64,000 nt of DNA from Phoenix dactylifera (lineage: Eukaryota; Streptophyta; Magnoliopsida; Arecales; Arecaceae): positions 20,778,956 through 20,842,955 of the forward strand of contig NC_052402.1 in assembly GCF_009389715.1 (NCBI RefSeq), read 5' to 3'. Under the pieces are notes generated by a model that was not told where the DNA came from, made no database searches, and saw only the letters and a program-made list of their open reading frames with translations. Both the position numbers and the translations under genes were made by a program. Below are positions 31,928 through 41,645 of the stretch, one piece after another; positions within the stretch are counted from its first letter, which is position 1; every line of letters begins with the position of its first letter.

Positions 31928-34359
31928 AACCTTAAGCTCTGATACCAATAAATCTGTCACGCCCCGAACCCGAACCTAGGCCCGGGACGCGCCAGACGCC
32001 GCACACCCGCACGGCGGACCGCACGGGCGTGCAAGGCTGAATAATCAGACACTCAAGTCACAACATCAGATCACAATATCAATACTAAAAATCTATCATT
32101 TATGATAATCAAATCAACAATTCAATTTCAAATGTCTCAAATAAAGTTGATAACATTTATTTACAAGATCAATTACTTATGACAAAATGAATCTAAATCT
32201 ATCTATGTCCAGTGTCATAAGTCCTCTCCTCCCGAATCCCCCATCAATCATCTCCTGCAATTATGTCAAAAACAGGTATGAGCTACAACAGCTCAGTAGG
32301 TAACAACATGCATAAAGTCACGATAACATGTATTAAAGCATATGCAATATAACTACAGGTCATGTGCACAAATAAATATGATGATCCGCAAACCAATCCG
32401 ATACTCAAGTAATATATATATATACCATCTCAGTCTATCATATCACGCATAACATAATCCACAGATCAAACCGCATGACTACGGCCACATCACCCAGTGG
32501 CATGGTCACACCGAAGTGTCAACACTCTGCTCCAAATGGAGCCCTGCACCGCAGTGCTGCACCCCAGGGTGCCCAATCTCTGCTCCTCAGAGCATGCTCC
32601 GCAGAGCCAAAACACCCCATAGTGCCGGAACTAGTTCCTCATACAAGTCGACAGGGCCAACGTTTCCACCCCATTGGCGGGAATCCTAGACAATAATCAC
32701 GCGATCTCTAAAATCACATCCACAATTTCCAACAATCAAACTTAATATAAACATAAGTTTTCAAAACCAATATCTACATAATAGATTTTCAGATGATCAA
32801 TTTCCAGTCAAAAACATGCTTCTAAATAATAATGATGCCAAGAATATAAAACATATCAATATGCTGGAAATAATCATACACATATGCATAATACATGTAA
32901 ATCATACTTTGAGCAAGATTACCTACCTGGGCTCGCTTAAAAATCCCTGCCACAGATATCACGAACCCCTGGTTAAATATAAATATTAATTATTTAATTA
33001 ACTAAGAAACATAATTTAAATTATTCCCAATTCCTTAAATTTCTAAGTTCATGGATCCAAGAATGGGCCCCTAAGATCAGACATAGACCCTAAGAACAGG
33101 TAAACCAAAACCCCAAAAATCAGGATCCTTTAAATCCAAAACCAATTGTAGCCCAAAACAGATTAGGCCCAATTGAACCAAACCAGATTCAGGTCCAGAT
33201 CAGATCTCAGGCCCATACCAAACCAGCCCACAGATCCAATGAGGTTCAACTCAGCCCAACACAGATTCCCCAACCTAACCCAAACCAGATTTGATCAGAC
33301 CAGATTAGATCAAATCCTGATGAATCAGTTTATACTCACACCAGGCTAACCCAAATTCCTGACTCAGGTTCAGACCCTAACCAAAACCCATTCACTCCAA
33401 CTCGGATCAAACCCTATTCACAGCATAGGTGAAATCGGTTCACAGTTTGAACCCGGTCCAAGATCTGGTTCACAAATCAAGCACGGAAATCGATGCAAGG
33501 AAAAACACCCAGCCGGAAGAAGAAGAAGAAGAAGAAGAAGAAGAAAAAGAAGGAGAAGAGGAAGAAGAAGGAGAAGAAGAAGAAGAAAGAAAGAAGGGGG
33601 GGTGGCTGGTGGCTCCGGTCGGCCCTCGACGGCCGACTGTGGCCCTCGACGGCGGCGCTCGGCCCGCCGCCGTCGGCCATCCCACTGTCACAAGCCGAGC
33701 GGAGGAAGAAGAAGAGAAGAAAGAGGGGAAGAAAGGGAGGAAAGAGAGGGAGACCGGGGCTGGAAGCCCGGCCCCCGTTCACCCACCTCCGGCCGAACTG
33801 TTTCGGCCGGATTGACCCCGGCCGGCCACCGTCGGCCGGCTGCATCTCACAAATCTTCCCCGAAACAGGGGAAGTGCAAGCGGTAACATCACTCAATCCT
33901 CCCCCCCCTTAAATCAAAAAAAGAAACAAATAGATGATTGTCTTCCTCACCTCCGGTCGTCGACGATGAACCCCGACGGCGTTGGCGGCTCCGGTGACGA
34001 CTACGGCTCCGACGATTTTGACAAAGAGGGAAAACGAAGAGGAAGGGATGGGAAAGGGATGGGGCTCGGATGAGGCTCTCAGAGGAGAGAAAGAGGGAGA
34101 GAGAGAGGGAGAGGGAGAGGGAAGAGGGAAGAGGGGGGGTGGGGCGGAGATCCCGCTGGCCGTTCGGCCGGCGTGGTCTTCATGGGGAGACCATGAAGAG
34201 CTAACTGAAGTCGGCATCCATTGCCGACTTTAGTTACTTTGGGCCCAGTAACAGGCCCAAATTCAGATCTTTACACGCCCCGTGTTCCCCCCTCATGTGG
34301 CCCCCACGTGAGCACTGGGTGCCTCGCGTGCCTCGTAGAGGCGGGGGCGTGACAGGCCA

Positions 34360-35146
34360 TTAGCAGTCTCTATCAATTTTCTATAAATCTCCCACACCCT
34401 CCTAAAATAAATGTTTGCTGTTGGATGCTTACTAGCAGAAAACTGATTAGTCACATCATAAAACACTTTCAAAAACTTATGAAGAATAGCAACTTTTTCC
34501 CACTCTTCTTCAGAAAGTGCAAAGATTCTAAATTCTCTATCACGATGTCCCCAGTGATCTAAAACAGCCTTAAAATAAAGAACACGGTCCAGCATTAAAA
34601 AAGTAGAATTCCATCTAATACAACAATCAGAACGCAATCTTTTTCTAGTATTCCAATGAAAACTTTTTTCAGCAATTTCATAAAACTTCTTCTTCTTTGG
34701 AATTGAATTTTTCAAATGCTTGGCCACATTTCTAATCTTACAAACAACACCATCAATGAGATTCAGACCAGCTTGCACAATAAGATTTATAATATGGCAG
34801 CAACAACGAATTTGAAAAAAATCAACACCATGCAAGAGAGATTTATTTGCAAGAAGACGAATCTTGAGAGAAATAGCCATGGTATTATTATAAGATGCAT
34901 TATCCAATGTCAAGGTAAAAACCTTACTATCAATTTTTCATTGAGCCAAGCATAAAGCAACCTCATAGTAATAGAAAGCCCATCAAAGGGAGGGGGGGTT
35001 AACGCTACAAATCTAATTATTCTTTTTTGCAACTTCCAACTATTGTCCATCCAATGTGCTGTGATGCAAATATATTCATCTTGTGTGTTATCATTTTTTC
35101 AATTATCAGAAGTCAAACAGATTCTCCCTGGTGCTTGTGCTAACTC
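34360..35146 (-). pseudogene. hAT-B transposase, middle part
   Basis: The minus strand reads DEYICITAHWMDNSWKLQKR, a stop-broken stretch, then TLDNASYNNT with the likely catalytic aspartate, CCCHIINLIVQAG and RWNSTFLMLDRVL, ending in LIETANG at array A. It is a relative of the intact hAT-A transposase but with stops and at least one frameshift near 34,930-35,000. The right edge is cut at the AACTC duplication by array B. Confidence 0.9.
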
Positions 35147-36254
35147 TGTCACGCCCCCGCCCCCTCGGGGCACGTGAGGCACCCAGTGCCCATGTGGGGG
35201 CCACATGAGGAGGGACCGCGGGGCTCCCCTGCCAAATATTGTCCGGTTTCGAGGCTTCACGCAAGCATCCTTCATCCCTCCCCGGTTTTGTTTTCCTCCA
35301 TAAATGCGTCTGCATGATTAGGAGACACCCGCCTCATATGCCCAGGCTCTAGAATGAGTCTTTCCGATGTGGAACTATTGGGCCTCACACCATTTCTACC
35401 ATCGAACAAGAGCCATCTCGGCTCTGATACCAAATGTCACGCCCCCACCTCCTCGGGGCACGTGAGGCACCTAGTGCCCACGTGGGGGCCACATGAGGAG
35501 GGACCGCGGGACTCCCCTGCCAGATATTATCCGATTTCGGAGCTTCACGCAAGCATCCTTCACCCCTCCCCGATTTTGTTTTCCTCCCAAAACGCATCTG
35601 CAGGATTAGGAGACACCCGCCTTATATGCCCAGGCTCTAGAACGAGTCTTTCCGATGTGGGACTATTGGGCCTCACACCCTTCCCACCATCGGACAAAAG
35701 CCATCCTTGGCTCTGATACCAAAAGTCATGCCCCTGCTTCTACGGAGCACGTGAGGCACCCAGTGCCCACATGGCGGCCATATGAGGGGGGACCGCGGGG
35801 CTCCCCTTCCAGATATTGTCCGGTTCCGGGGTTCACGCAAGCATCCTTCATCCCTCCCCGGTTTTGTTTTTCTCCCAAAACGCGTCTACAGAATTAGGAG
35901 ACACCCGCCTCATATGCCCAGGCTATAGAACGAGTCTTTCCGATATGGGACTATTGGGCCTCACACCCTTTCCACTATCGGACAAGAGCCGTCCTCAGCT
36001 CTGATACCAAATGTCACGCCCCCACCTCCGCGGAGCACGTGAGGCACCCAGTGCCCACGTGGGGGCCACATGAGGGGGAAACACGGAGCTCCCCTGCCAG
36101 ATATTGTTCGGTTCTGGGGCTTCACGCAAGCGTACTTCACCCCTCTCTGGTTTTGTTTTCCACCCAAAATGCGTCTGCAGGATTAGAAGACACCCGCCTC
36201 ATATGCCCAGGCTCTGGAACGAGTCTTTTCGATGTGGGACTATTGAGCCTCACA
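35147..36254 (-). mobile_element. TRIM-like array B: four LTRs and three internal regions in tandem, with TSD
   Basis: LTRs: 35,147-35,389, 35,435-35,677, 35,724-35,965 and 36,012-36,254, each 242-243 bp. Internals: 35,390-35,434, 35,678-35,723 and 35,966-36,011, 45-46 bp each. The primer site reads GCTCTGATACCA on the plus strand (35,421-35,432 in the first internal). The perfect 5-bp duplication AACTC lies at 35,142-35,146 and 36,255-36,259, and hAT-B coding sequence continues on both sides. The whole 1,108-bp concatemer therefore occupies a single insertion site. LTR copies differ from one another by several percent. Confidence 0.95.
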
Positions 36255-36259
36255 AACTC

Positions 36260-36534
36260 CTCCTTCACAACATTCATTTCATCCATGTAATATTTCAATG
36301 CATCTCTCCTAATAGTACGCATGCTCATGGTTTTGTATTGAGGACACATAACAGATACCATATATTTAAAATAAGGTTCCTCACAAGTTGTAAAAGGATG
36401 TGCACCAGCAATAATAAACATACAAATAGCTCTACGAATTTCTTCCGGATCAAACTTAGGATTTTTCGAATGCAAAACTGGGACAGCATACTTACCCTGG
36501 GGGTACACAGAGTCTTCAATAAGTACATTGACAA
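36260..36534 (-). pseudogene. hAT-B transposase, N-terminal third after the zinc finger
   Basis: The minus strand reads FDPEEIRRAICMFIIAGAHP, FTTCEEPYFKYMVSVMCPQY and KYYMDEMNVVKEEF. It corresponds to the hAT-A stretch with RKILAKFIICAELPFRIVEH. The frame is open here. It runs into array B at the AACTC duplication. Confidence 0.9.
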
Positions 36535-36782
36535 ATTAAGTCATTCTTAAATAGCCGAAAACATAAGCAGACTGATATCCTCGGGCTGAGGAGTGTCCAC
36601 ATGAGTTTGTTGAGGTGTCTACATGTCTGTGGCCCTCTTTTCTATTCTATCGAGAGTTCGGAGGAAGAGGAGAGGGAAGGAGGAAGTTTACGACCGACTT
36701 CCCAACTTACCTTATCGGACTTTCATATCTACCTCGAATGAAACTTGATCTCCAGGGTAGGTCGGTCATAAGAAATTTTCGA
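36535..36782. other. Unassigned segment inside hAT-B
   Basis: About 250 bp separating the hAT-B zinc-finger part from the rest of its transposase. It is GC-richer than its surroundings and may be a small insertion or an intron. No clear ends or duplication are visible. Confidence 0.35.
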
Positions 36783-37097
36783 CTAGTTAGTGTTAAGCAT
36801 ATGGGTGCTTCCAGAAGTTGTGGTTTCAGTTGAAATAGTGTAATTCCTTATGTTATGATGAAAACGTTTAGAACATCTTTTTAAGTAGCGCCATATATGA
36901 GATGTACCATTCTTAGAAGCAGTTGAAAAAATCTTCTTGCAATACTTGCATTGTGCTTTTAATATATCCTTATCTTCTGTTGGAAGCTTGACCATGTGCA
37001 TCCACACCTTTGATTTTGCTTTACTATCCTTGACATAACAATCCTCATGCTCATTATCCACCACAGGAATAGGTGAACTTTCGCTTGCCATTGACAT
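36783..37097 (-). pseudogene. hAT-B transposase, BED zinc-finger exon
   Basis: Starts MSMASESSPIPVVDNEHEDC and continues with KVWMHMVKL and a zinc finger CKYCKK, GTSHIWRYLKRC. This matches the C-x2-C plus late histidine pattern of BED fingers, although the final histidine region is altered. It ends at a stop at 36,783-36,785. Confidence 0.85.
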
Positions 37098-37660
37098 AAG
37101 CCTATCAAGCCTTGGAGAGGAAGAGGAGTGAAAGCCTCCATTTCCGAGCTCGGGCGAAATCCATTCGGAACCGAGCTCGAAGAGGAGGAGGAGGGGAAAA
37201 AAGGCTCACTAATCTGAAAAAAATAAAAACCAAGTCTTACCGGTGAGTCGGTGACCAGAGCCGCGAAGAGTTGCTGGCCTGTGGAGGAGGACGCGAAGAG
37301 CCACTGGTTGGTTGTTGAAGAGGCGACGGCATCGAGATGAGGCGGCGGCTACAGGGAAACCAGCGGAAAGGGGAGCGGCTCTCAAGCTCTTAGCGAGGAA
37401 AGGGGGGTTTAGGGTTTCTTAAGTCTTAAGTCTTAACTTAAGAGTTAAGACTTACCTTTATATATATATGGTGTTTTATATATAAAACACGGGTCGGACC
37501 GGGCCATTTTTAAAAGTTTCCAAGCCCAGCCCGATTTTTTGGTCGGGCCGCTTTTCCAGCCCAGGCCCGACCCATGGGCCTTTTTTTAATGTCCAAGCCC
37601 GAAAAATCTCGGGCCAAGCTGGGTGGGCTGGGCGGGCCAGAAGGCCCGTGATCAGCTCTA
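37098..37660 (-). mobile_element. 5' end of hAT-B: leader region, GC-rich subterminal repeats and TIR
   Basis: From 37,490 the sequence is packed with GGGCC/GGCCCG motifs, as in hAT-A. It ends with a TIR-like TAGAGCTGATCACGGGC (minus strand, ending at 37,660). The next bases are GCCCAGGC of a TRIM LTR, so hAT-B had inserted into array C. The opposite end of hAT-B is not found in the window: its transposase C terminus and left TIR are missing. Confidence 0.75.
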
Positions 37661-38458
37661 GCCCAGGCTCAAAGGACTTTCTAGCCGATGTAGGATTAAG
37701 GAGCCTCACAATCCACCCACCATCAGACCAGAGCCGTCCTCGGCTCTAATACCAAATGTCACGCCCCGCCTGCGCAAGACACGTGGCCATCAAGTGTGCC
37801 TCCACGTGGCGCCACATGAGGGAGAACACGGGGCTCCCTTGCTAGATATTGTCCGGTTCTGGGGCTTAACCCCTCTTCGGTTTTGCTTCTCCCCAAAACA
37901 CGTCTACAGGATTTGGAGACACCCGCCTCATATGCCCAGGCTCAAATGACGCTCTAGCTGATGTGGGATTAAGGAGCCTCACACTGTAATGTCATGCCCT
38001 GCCTGCAGGGGGGCATGTGGCCATCAGGCCCACATAAGGGGGAACACGGGGCTCCCCTGCTAGATATTGTCCAGTTCTAGGGCTTAACCTCTCCTCGATT
38101 TTGCTTCTCCCTAAAACACGTCTACATAATTTGGAGACACCCGCCTCATATGCCCAAGCTCGAAGGACGCTCTAGCCGATGTGGGATTAAGGAGCCTCAC
38201 ACTCCACCCACCATCGGACCAAAGCCGTCCTCGGCTCTGATACCAAAAGTCATGACCCACCTGCGCAGGGCGCGTGGCCATCGGGCCCACATGAGGGGGA
38301 ACATGGGGCTACTTTGCTAGATATTATCCGGTTCTGGGGCTTAACCCCTCCCCAATTTTGCTTCTCTCCAAAACACATCTACAGAATTTGGAGACACCTA
38401 CCTCATATGCCCAGGCTCAAAGGACTCTCTAGCCGATGTGGGATTAAGAAGCCTCACA
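37661..38458 (-). mobile_element. TRIM-like array C, a second subfamily with shorter LTRs
   Basis: A partial LTR (37,661-37,710) is cut by hAT-B. Then come internal 37,711-37,756, LTR 37,757-37,983 (227 bp), six bases CTGTAA, LTR 37,990-38,201 (212 bp), internal 38,202-38,247 and LTR 38,248-38,458 (211 bp). The primer site GCTCTGATACCA and purine tract match arrays A and B. The LTRs differ clearly (ends GATTAAGGAGCCTCACA, body GCGCCACATGAGG), so this is an older or separate subfamily. Confidence 0.88.
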
Positions 38459-39640
38459 AGGACCCTCTACTATGGTCGACCTGGGTCCACAAAAGAAACA
38501 TCTGGGATGCTCCTGCTAGGTTTATAGAACCATGCGAAGAGGGAGAAATAGAGGAAACAGATCAAGAGAGAGAGAGAGATAGGAGCGAGAAAGGAAGAGA
38601 GAGAAAGAGAAACCTCTCTTCTCTTCTTCACGAAGAGGGGAGTTTCATCTTCTCCTTCGTCTTCAGTCAAAACCAAGTCAGCGAGGGTGGACCGACCCTC
38701 AACGACGGTGGTGGCCAGCGGCAGCTCCCAGCCGTGGGCATCACCGGCAACAATGGCTCACCAACGGAAGGAAGAAGGAGAGAGGAAGAAAGTGAAGTAA
38801 GGGGTGATCAATCTCGGCCTAGAGTGTGGTCGATTCCACTGACCAATGGCCACACGTTCTCAATGGTCCTAGGCGGGGGCAAAACTTCGCCTATTCCGGC
38901 GGTCGGTGGTGGCAAAGTTCAGTGGAAGAACACTGAAATAGGCCACCCTTGTTTTAGATGAATTTTTGGCAATTGACTGGCTCCAATCATGGCGAATGAG
39001 GCTAAAACACCAAAGAAGAAAGGGAAGAAGATGAAGGAATCTTACCTCGGTCTGGCAAGGCATTCCGACGTCTCTTCCTGACGAAGATTTAAGGAAGAAA
39101 TCCAGAAAAAGAGCTTGGGCTTCATCAACAGAGGAGGGGGAGGATTTAAATAGAAGAATCCTATAGTTCTAGTCGAACTCGGATTACTTTGGGAGTCTTT
39201 GACTCTGCCGAAATTGGGAGAGAAAGAATACTCCCATCAGAGTCTCTCCTCCACTCAAATCGTGCCACAGTGCACAATCAAGCTTAGGCCTAACCTCTTC
39301 GGACCAGCCTACAAGCCCATGGGACTAGGCCGCTATGCCTGACCGACTTGGGCCTGGTCTCTTCGAGCCGGCCTACAAGCTAAAAAAAAACTGGGCCACA
39401 ACAAGCGATGGGTTTAGGCCTCGTCTATTTGGGCCGGCCCACAAGCCCAAGGGTTGTAGGAAGAAACGGTGAAAAAATGGGATCCCACGTCAAGCTTATG
39501 GGATGTGACTGACCGCCCTTCCCTTCTGGTACCCCAATATCATGTGAGCACCGGCCCATGCTGGTACCTTGGCTAAGCTCAAGAAAGGCTTTTTCTTATT
39601 TTTCCTATTACTCTTTTATATTATTTATAGAAAGTGAAGA
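38459..39640 (-). mobile_element. Probable truncated Gypsy LTR relic
   Basis: No gene is seen. The order of blocks (GA-rich leader, GGTGGTGGCCAGCGG-type GC-rich stretch, GAAGAAAGGGAAGAAGATG purine run, then repeated GGGCC...GGCCCACAAGCCC) resembles the LTR cores of G2 and G3 in the same orientation, but is much diverged and lacks clear ends. Confidence 0.5.
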
Positions 39641-39689
39641 GATATCGTGACCATCCAAAAGTTATTTGAGTATTTGAGTCTAATTCCAA

Positions 39690-41055
39690 GTAGGTGATCA
39701 GTGATGGACAGAGCGTGGACATGGTGGGAGACTCCTGGGTGGATTCACTTCCAGTAGGGTAGTGGCCGACCATAGTCAGCATCGACGCCCTAGGAGGGTT
39801 GCAGGTTTGTGACCTCCTTCGGCCCGGCGGGGCAGGATGGGACACTACCCACTTAGCCCAGCTGTTTGATGACCAACTTGTTGAGAGGATCCGGTCAGTA
39901 CCAGTTCCAGATTGTCCCTGCCCTGATATGCGGGTATGGAGCTCAACATACAGATTTAGAGTCAGGGTTGGCGATATCTTCGGCCTTCTCCAGAGTGTGC
40001 AGCACATAGGGGTTGACTACGCCTGGGTCTGGCGCTTTGATCTGCATCCAAGGGTAGCCTTATTTCTCTAGAAGGTGGCCTGGAGCAGGCTACCGACGAG
40101 GCTCGTCCTGAGTGGTAGGGGCCTGGAGATCCATTCCCAGTGCCCCTTGTGCCAGTGGCTGAGCCCGTGGACCATGCATTGTTCCAGTGCTAGCATGCGA
40201 GGAAGAATTGGGAGCTTGCCAAGGTCCCTTCAGGAGGCCAGCGTGACTCGATGTCCTTTTTGCTGATGACCAGATGGTGGGCGGCCTTACCACGCTACAG
40301 GCAAGCGGCTATAGTGGTGACTTATACGGCGTATCAGATCTGGCTATTCAGGAATGCCTGGACGTTTGGTGAGAGTTGTCCCCCTCCGCGGTTCGTGATT
40401 GAGCGGGCTCGGAGCCAGGCAACTGAGGTTATTCAGTTGCATTTGTTGGATGGACCCTTGATAGCTCGAGACACCAAGGTCTCCTCTCTTGCTCATGGAG
40501 CGTTTCGCATGGTGTTCTTCACCTGGGAGCCCCTACCCCCGAGTTTTCTCAAGGTAATTTTTGACAGTTGTGTACTGATGGTGGAAGTAGGGGAGGGGCA
40601 AGCTTCATCATTAGAGGTCCGGACTCTAGGACGATTGTGACGGGTGGATGCTAGATCTTTGATATCTTGATCTCGAGGGCGGAGTTGAGGGTAGCTTGGT
40701 CAGGCTTAAGTTATGCCCGGCGTTTATTGCGAGCATGTGCTATAGTACTGGGAGGGCGACCTAGCAACAGTTATTGGCTAGATCTAGCAAAGTATGGGTG
40801 GGGTGGGCAACAGCCACCCGCTGCTCAGAATATTCGAGCGATGGTGAGTGGGGGGATGGCATTTCAAGTAAAGTATGTGTACCGTGAGGCCAACAGAGCA
40901 GCAGATTAGGTAGCCTCCTTTGTGGCTAATCATTCTGTGGAGATCTTTGGCTGGGGGAGAGGGAATTGCCCGATGCGCTCCGGGATTTGTTATCTTTTGA
41001 CCTTTTTGGATGTATTCGTATCTGTGGTGATGCATTCGCCTTAAAAAAGAAGAAG
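39690..41055 (+). pseudogene. 5'-truncated LINE (L1-type): end of RT ORF with zinc-binding and RNase H domains
   Basis: Broken frames read in order. First is a post-RT segment, GDSWVDSLPVG then DLLRPGGAGWD. Next the RT zinc-binding domain (KVAWSRLPTRLVLS, CPLC, then WWAALPRYRQAA and YQIWLFRNAWTFGE). Last the plant LINE RNase H domain (SRAELRVAWSGLSYARRLL, MAFQVKYVYREANRAAD, then VASFVANHSVE). At least two frameshifts and several stops separate them. The catalytic RT core is absent on the left, as usual for 5'-truncated LINE insertions. The 3' end is followed by an A-rich GAAGAAGAC tail at 41,041-41,075. No target duplication was identified. Confidence 0.85.
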
Positions 41056-41221
41056 AAGACGACGACGACGGCGACTGCCCAGCTTCCCTGTTATTATTAT
41101 TGTTTTAAAAAAATATTATTTTTGGTTCTGACTTGGCCGAACCAAGAGGGGAAGCTGACTCAGCAGATTCTTCTTTTCCGTTTCGTCGAGCCCATTTTTA
41201 ATCCATCTTCTTCCCCGCCCC

Positions 41222-41645
41222 GGCACGCTGTGCTCCACCGACGTCATTCCAAACCTCGCCTAACGACGCTTCTTCCTCCTTCATTTATCCTCCTCTCTTC
41301 GACCACCATCAACGTCTTGCTCGACCGCTGGACGCCATGCTCCACCGCCCGTCATTCCAGACCTCGATTCACGGTACATCTTCCTCCTTCCTTCTTCCTC
41401 TCTCCTCGACCGCCGCCGGCTCCATGACCCATGCACCAGTGCCGTGCTCCACCACCGACGCTTGACTGGTTGTCTAAGCTTCTTTCATCACTGAGTTCCA
41501 CCTGCGTCCTTCTTCGTCTCTTACTCTCCCTCTTCTCCCCGGCATCGTAAGCTCCATCGCCGTCATTTCCCACATACGGTTAAGCGGCATCTTCCTCATC
41601 AGTCATCTTCCATCTCCTCTTCCCCCCGGAGCCCCATCGATGTCA
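41222..41645. repeat. Imperfect CT-rich repeats of about 90-110 bp, four units
   Basis: Units share TGCTCCACCGxCGTCATTCC, TTCTTCCTCCTTC and TCTCGACC blocks. They are diverged and have no coding pattern I trust. Confidence 0.5.

Larger units (their letters stand above)
17383..34275 (-). mobile_element. Non-autonomous Gypsy element G2 (minus strand), split by a nested Copia element
   Basis: 3' LTR: 17,383-19,627 plus 29,801-29,877 (2,322 bp once the Copia insertion is discounted). Internal: 29,878-31,954 (about 2.1 kb). 5' LTR: 31,955-34,275 (2,321 bp). LTRs start TGTCACGCCCCGAACC on the plus strand and end CTTTACA. The primer site (complement of GCTCTGATACCA) is at 31,936-31,947, seven bases from the 5' LTR. 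Target duplication: AGCCC (17,378-17,382) against CGCCC (34,276-34,280), one mismatch, with TRIM LTR sequence continuing on both sides. By eye the two LTRs differ at fewer than 20 places, so the insertion is recent. The internal region keeps only a chromodomain remnant, so the element cannot make RT or integrase. Confidence 0.93.
13376..34354 (+). mobile_element. TRIM-like array A: tandem copies of a minimal LTR retroelement, holding later nested insertions
   Basis: The outer limits are an LTR start TGTGAGG at 13,376 and an LTR end GTGACA at 34,354, flanked by the perfect 5-bp duplication GGCCA. In order: first 133 bp of an LTR (13,376-13,508), Gypsy fragment (13,509-16,628), internal (16,629-16,677), LTR (16,678-16,920), 4 bases, LTR (16,925-17,167), internal (17,168-17,213), and an LTR split by the Gypsy insertion (17,214-17,382 and 34,281-34,354). 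LTRs are 243 bp and internals 46-49 bp. The internal has the primer site TGGTATCAGAGC just after the LTR and a purine tract GATGGTGGGAAGGG before the next. It encodes no protein. TRIMs are known as short non-autonomous LTR elements. Confidence 0.88.

Noticed and set aside
34293-34360. In-frame fusion of hAT-B transposase with TRIM LTR sequence
   Set aside because: The added codons are LTR sequence at an insertion junction; the true continuation is at 13,375.
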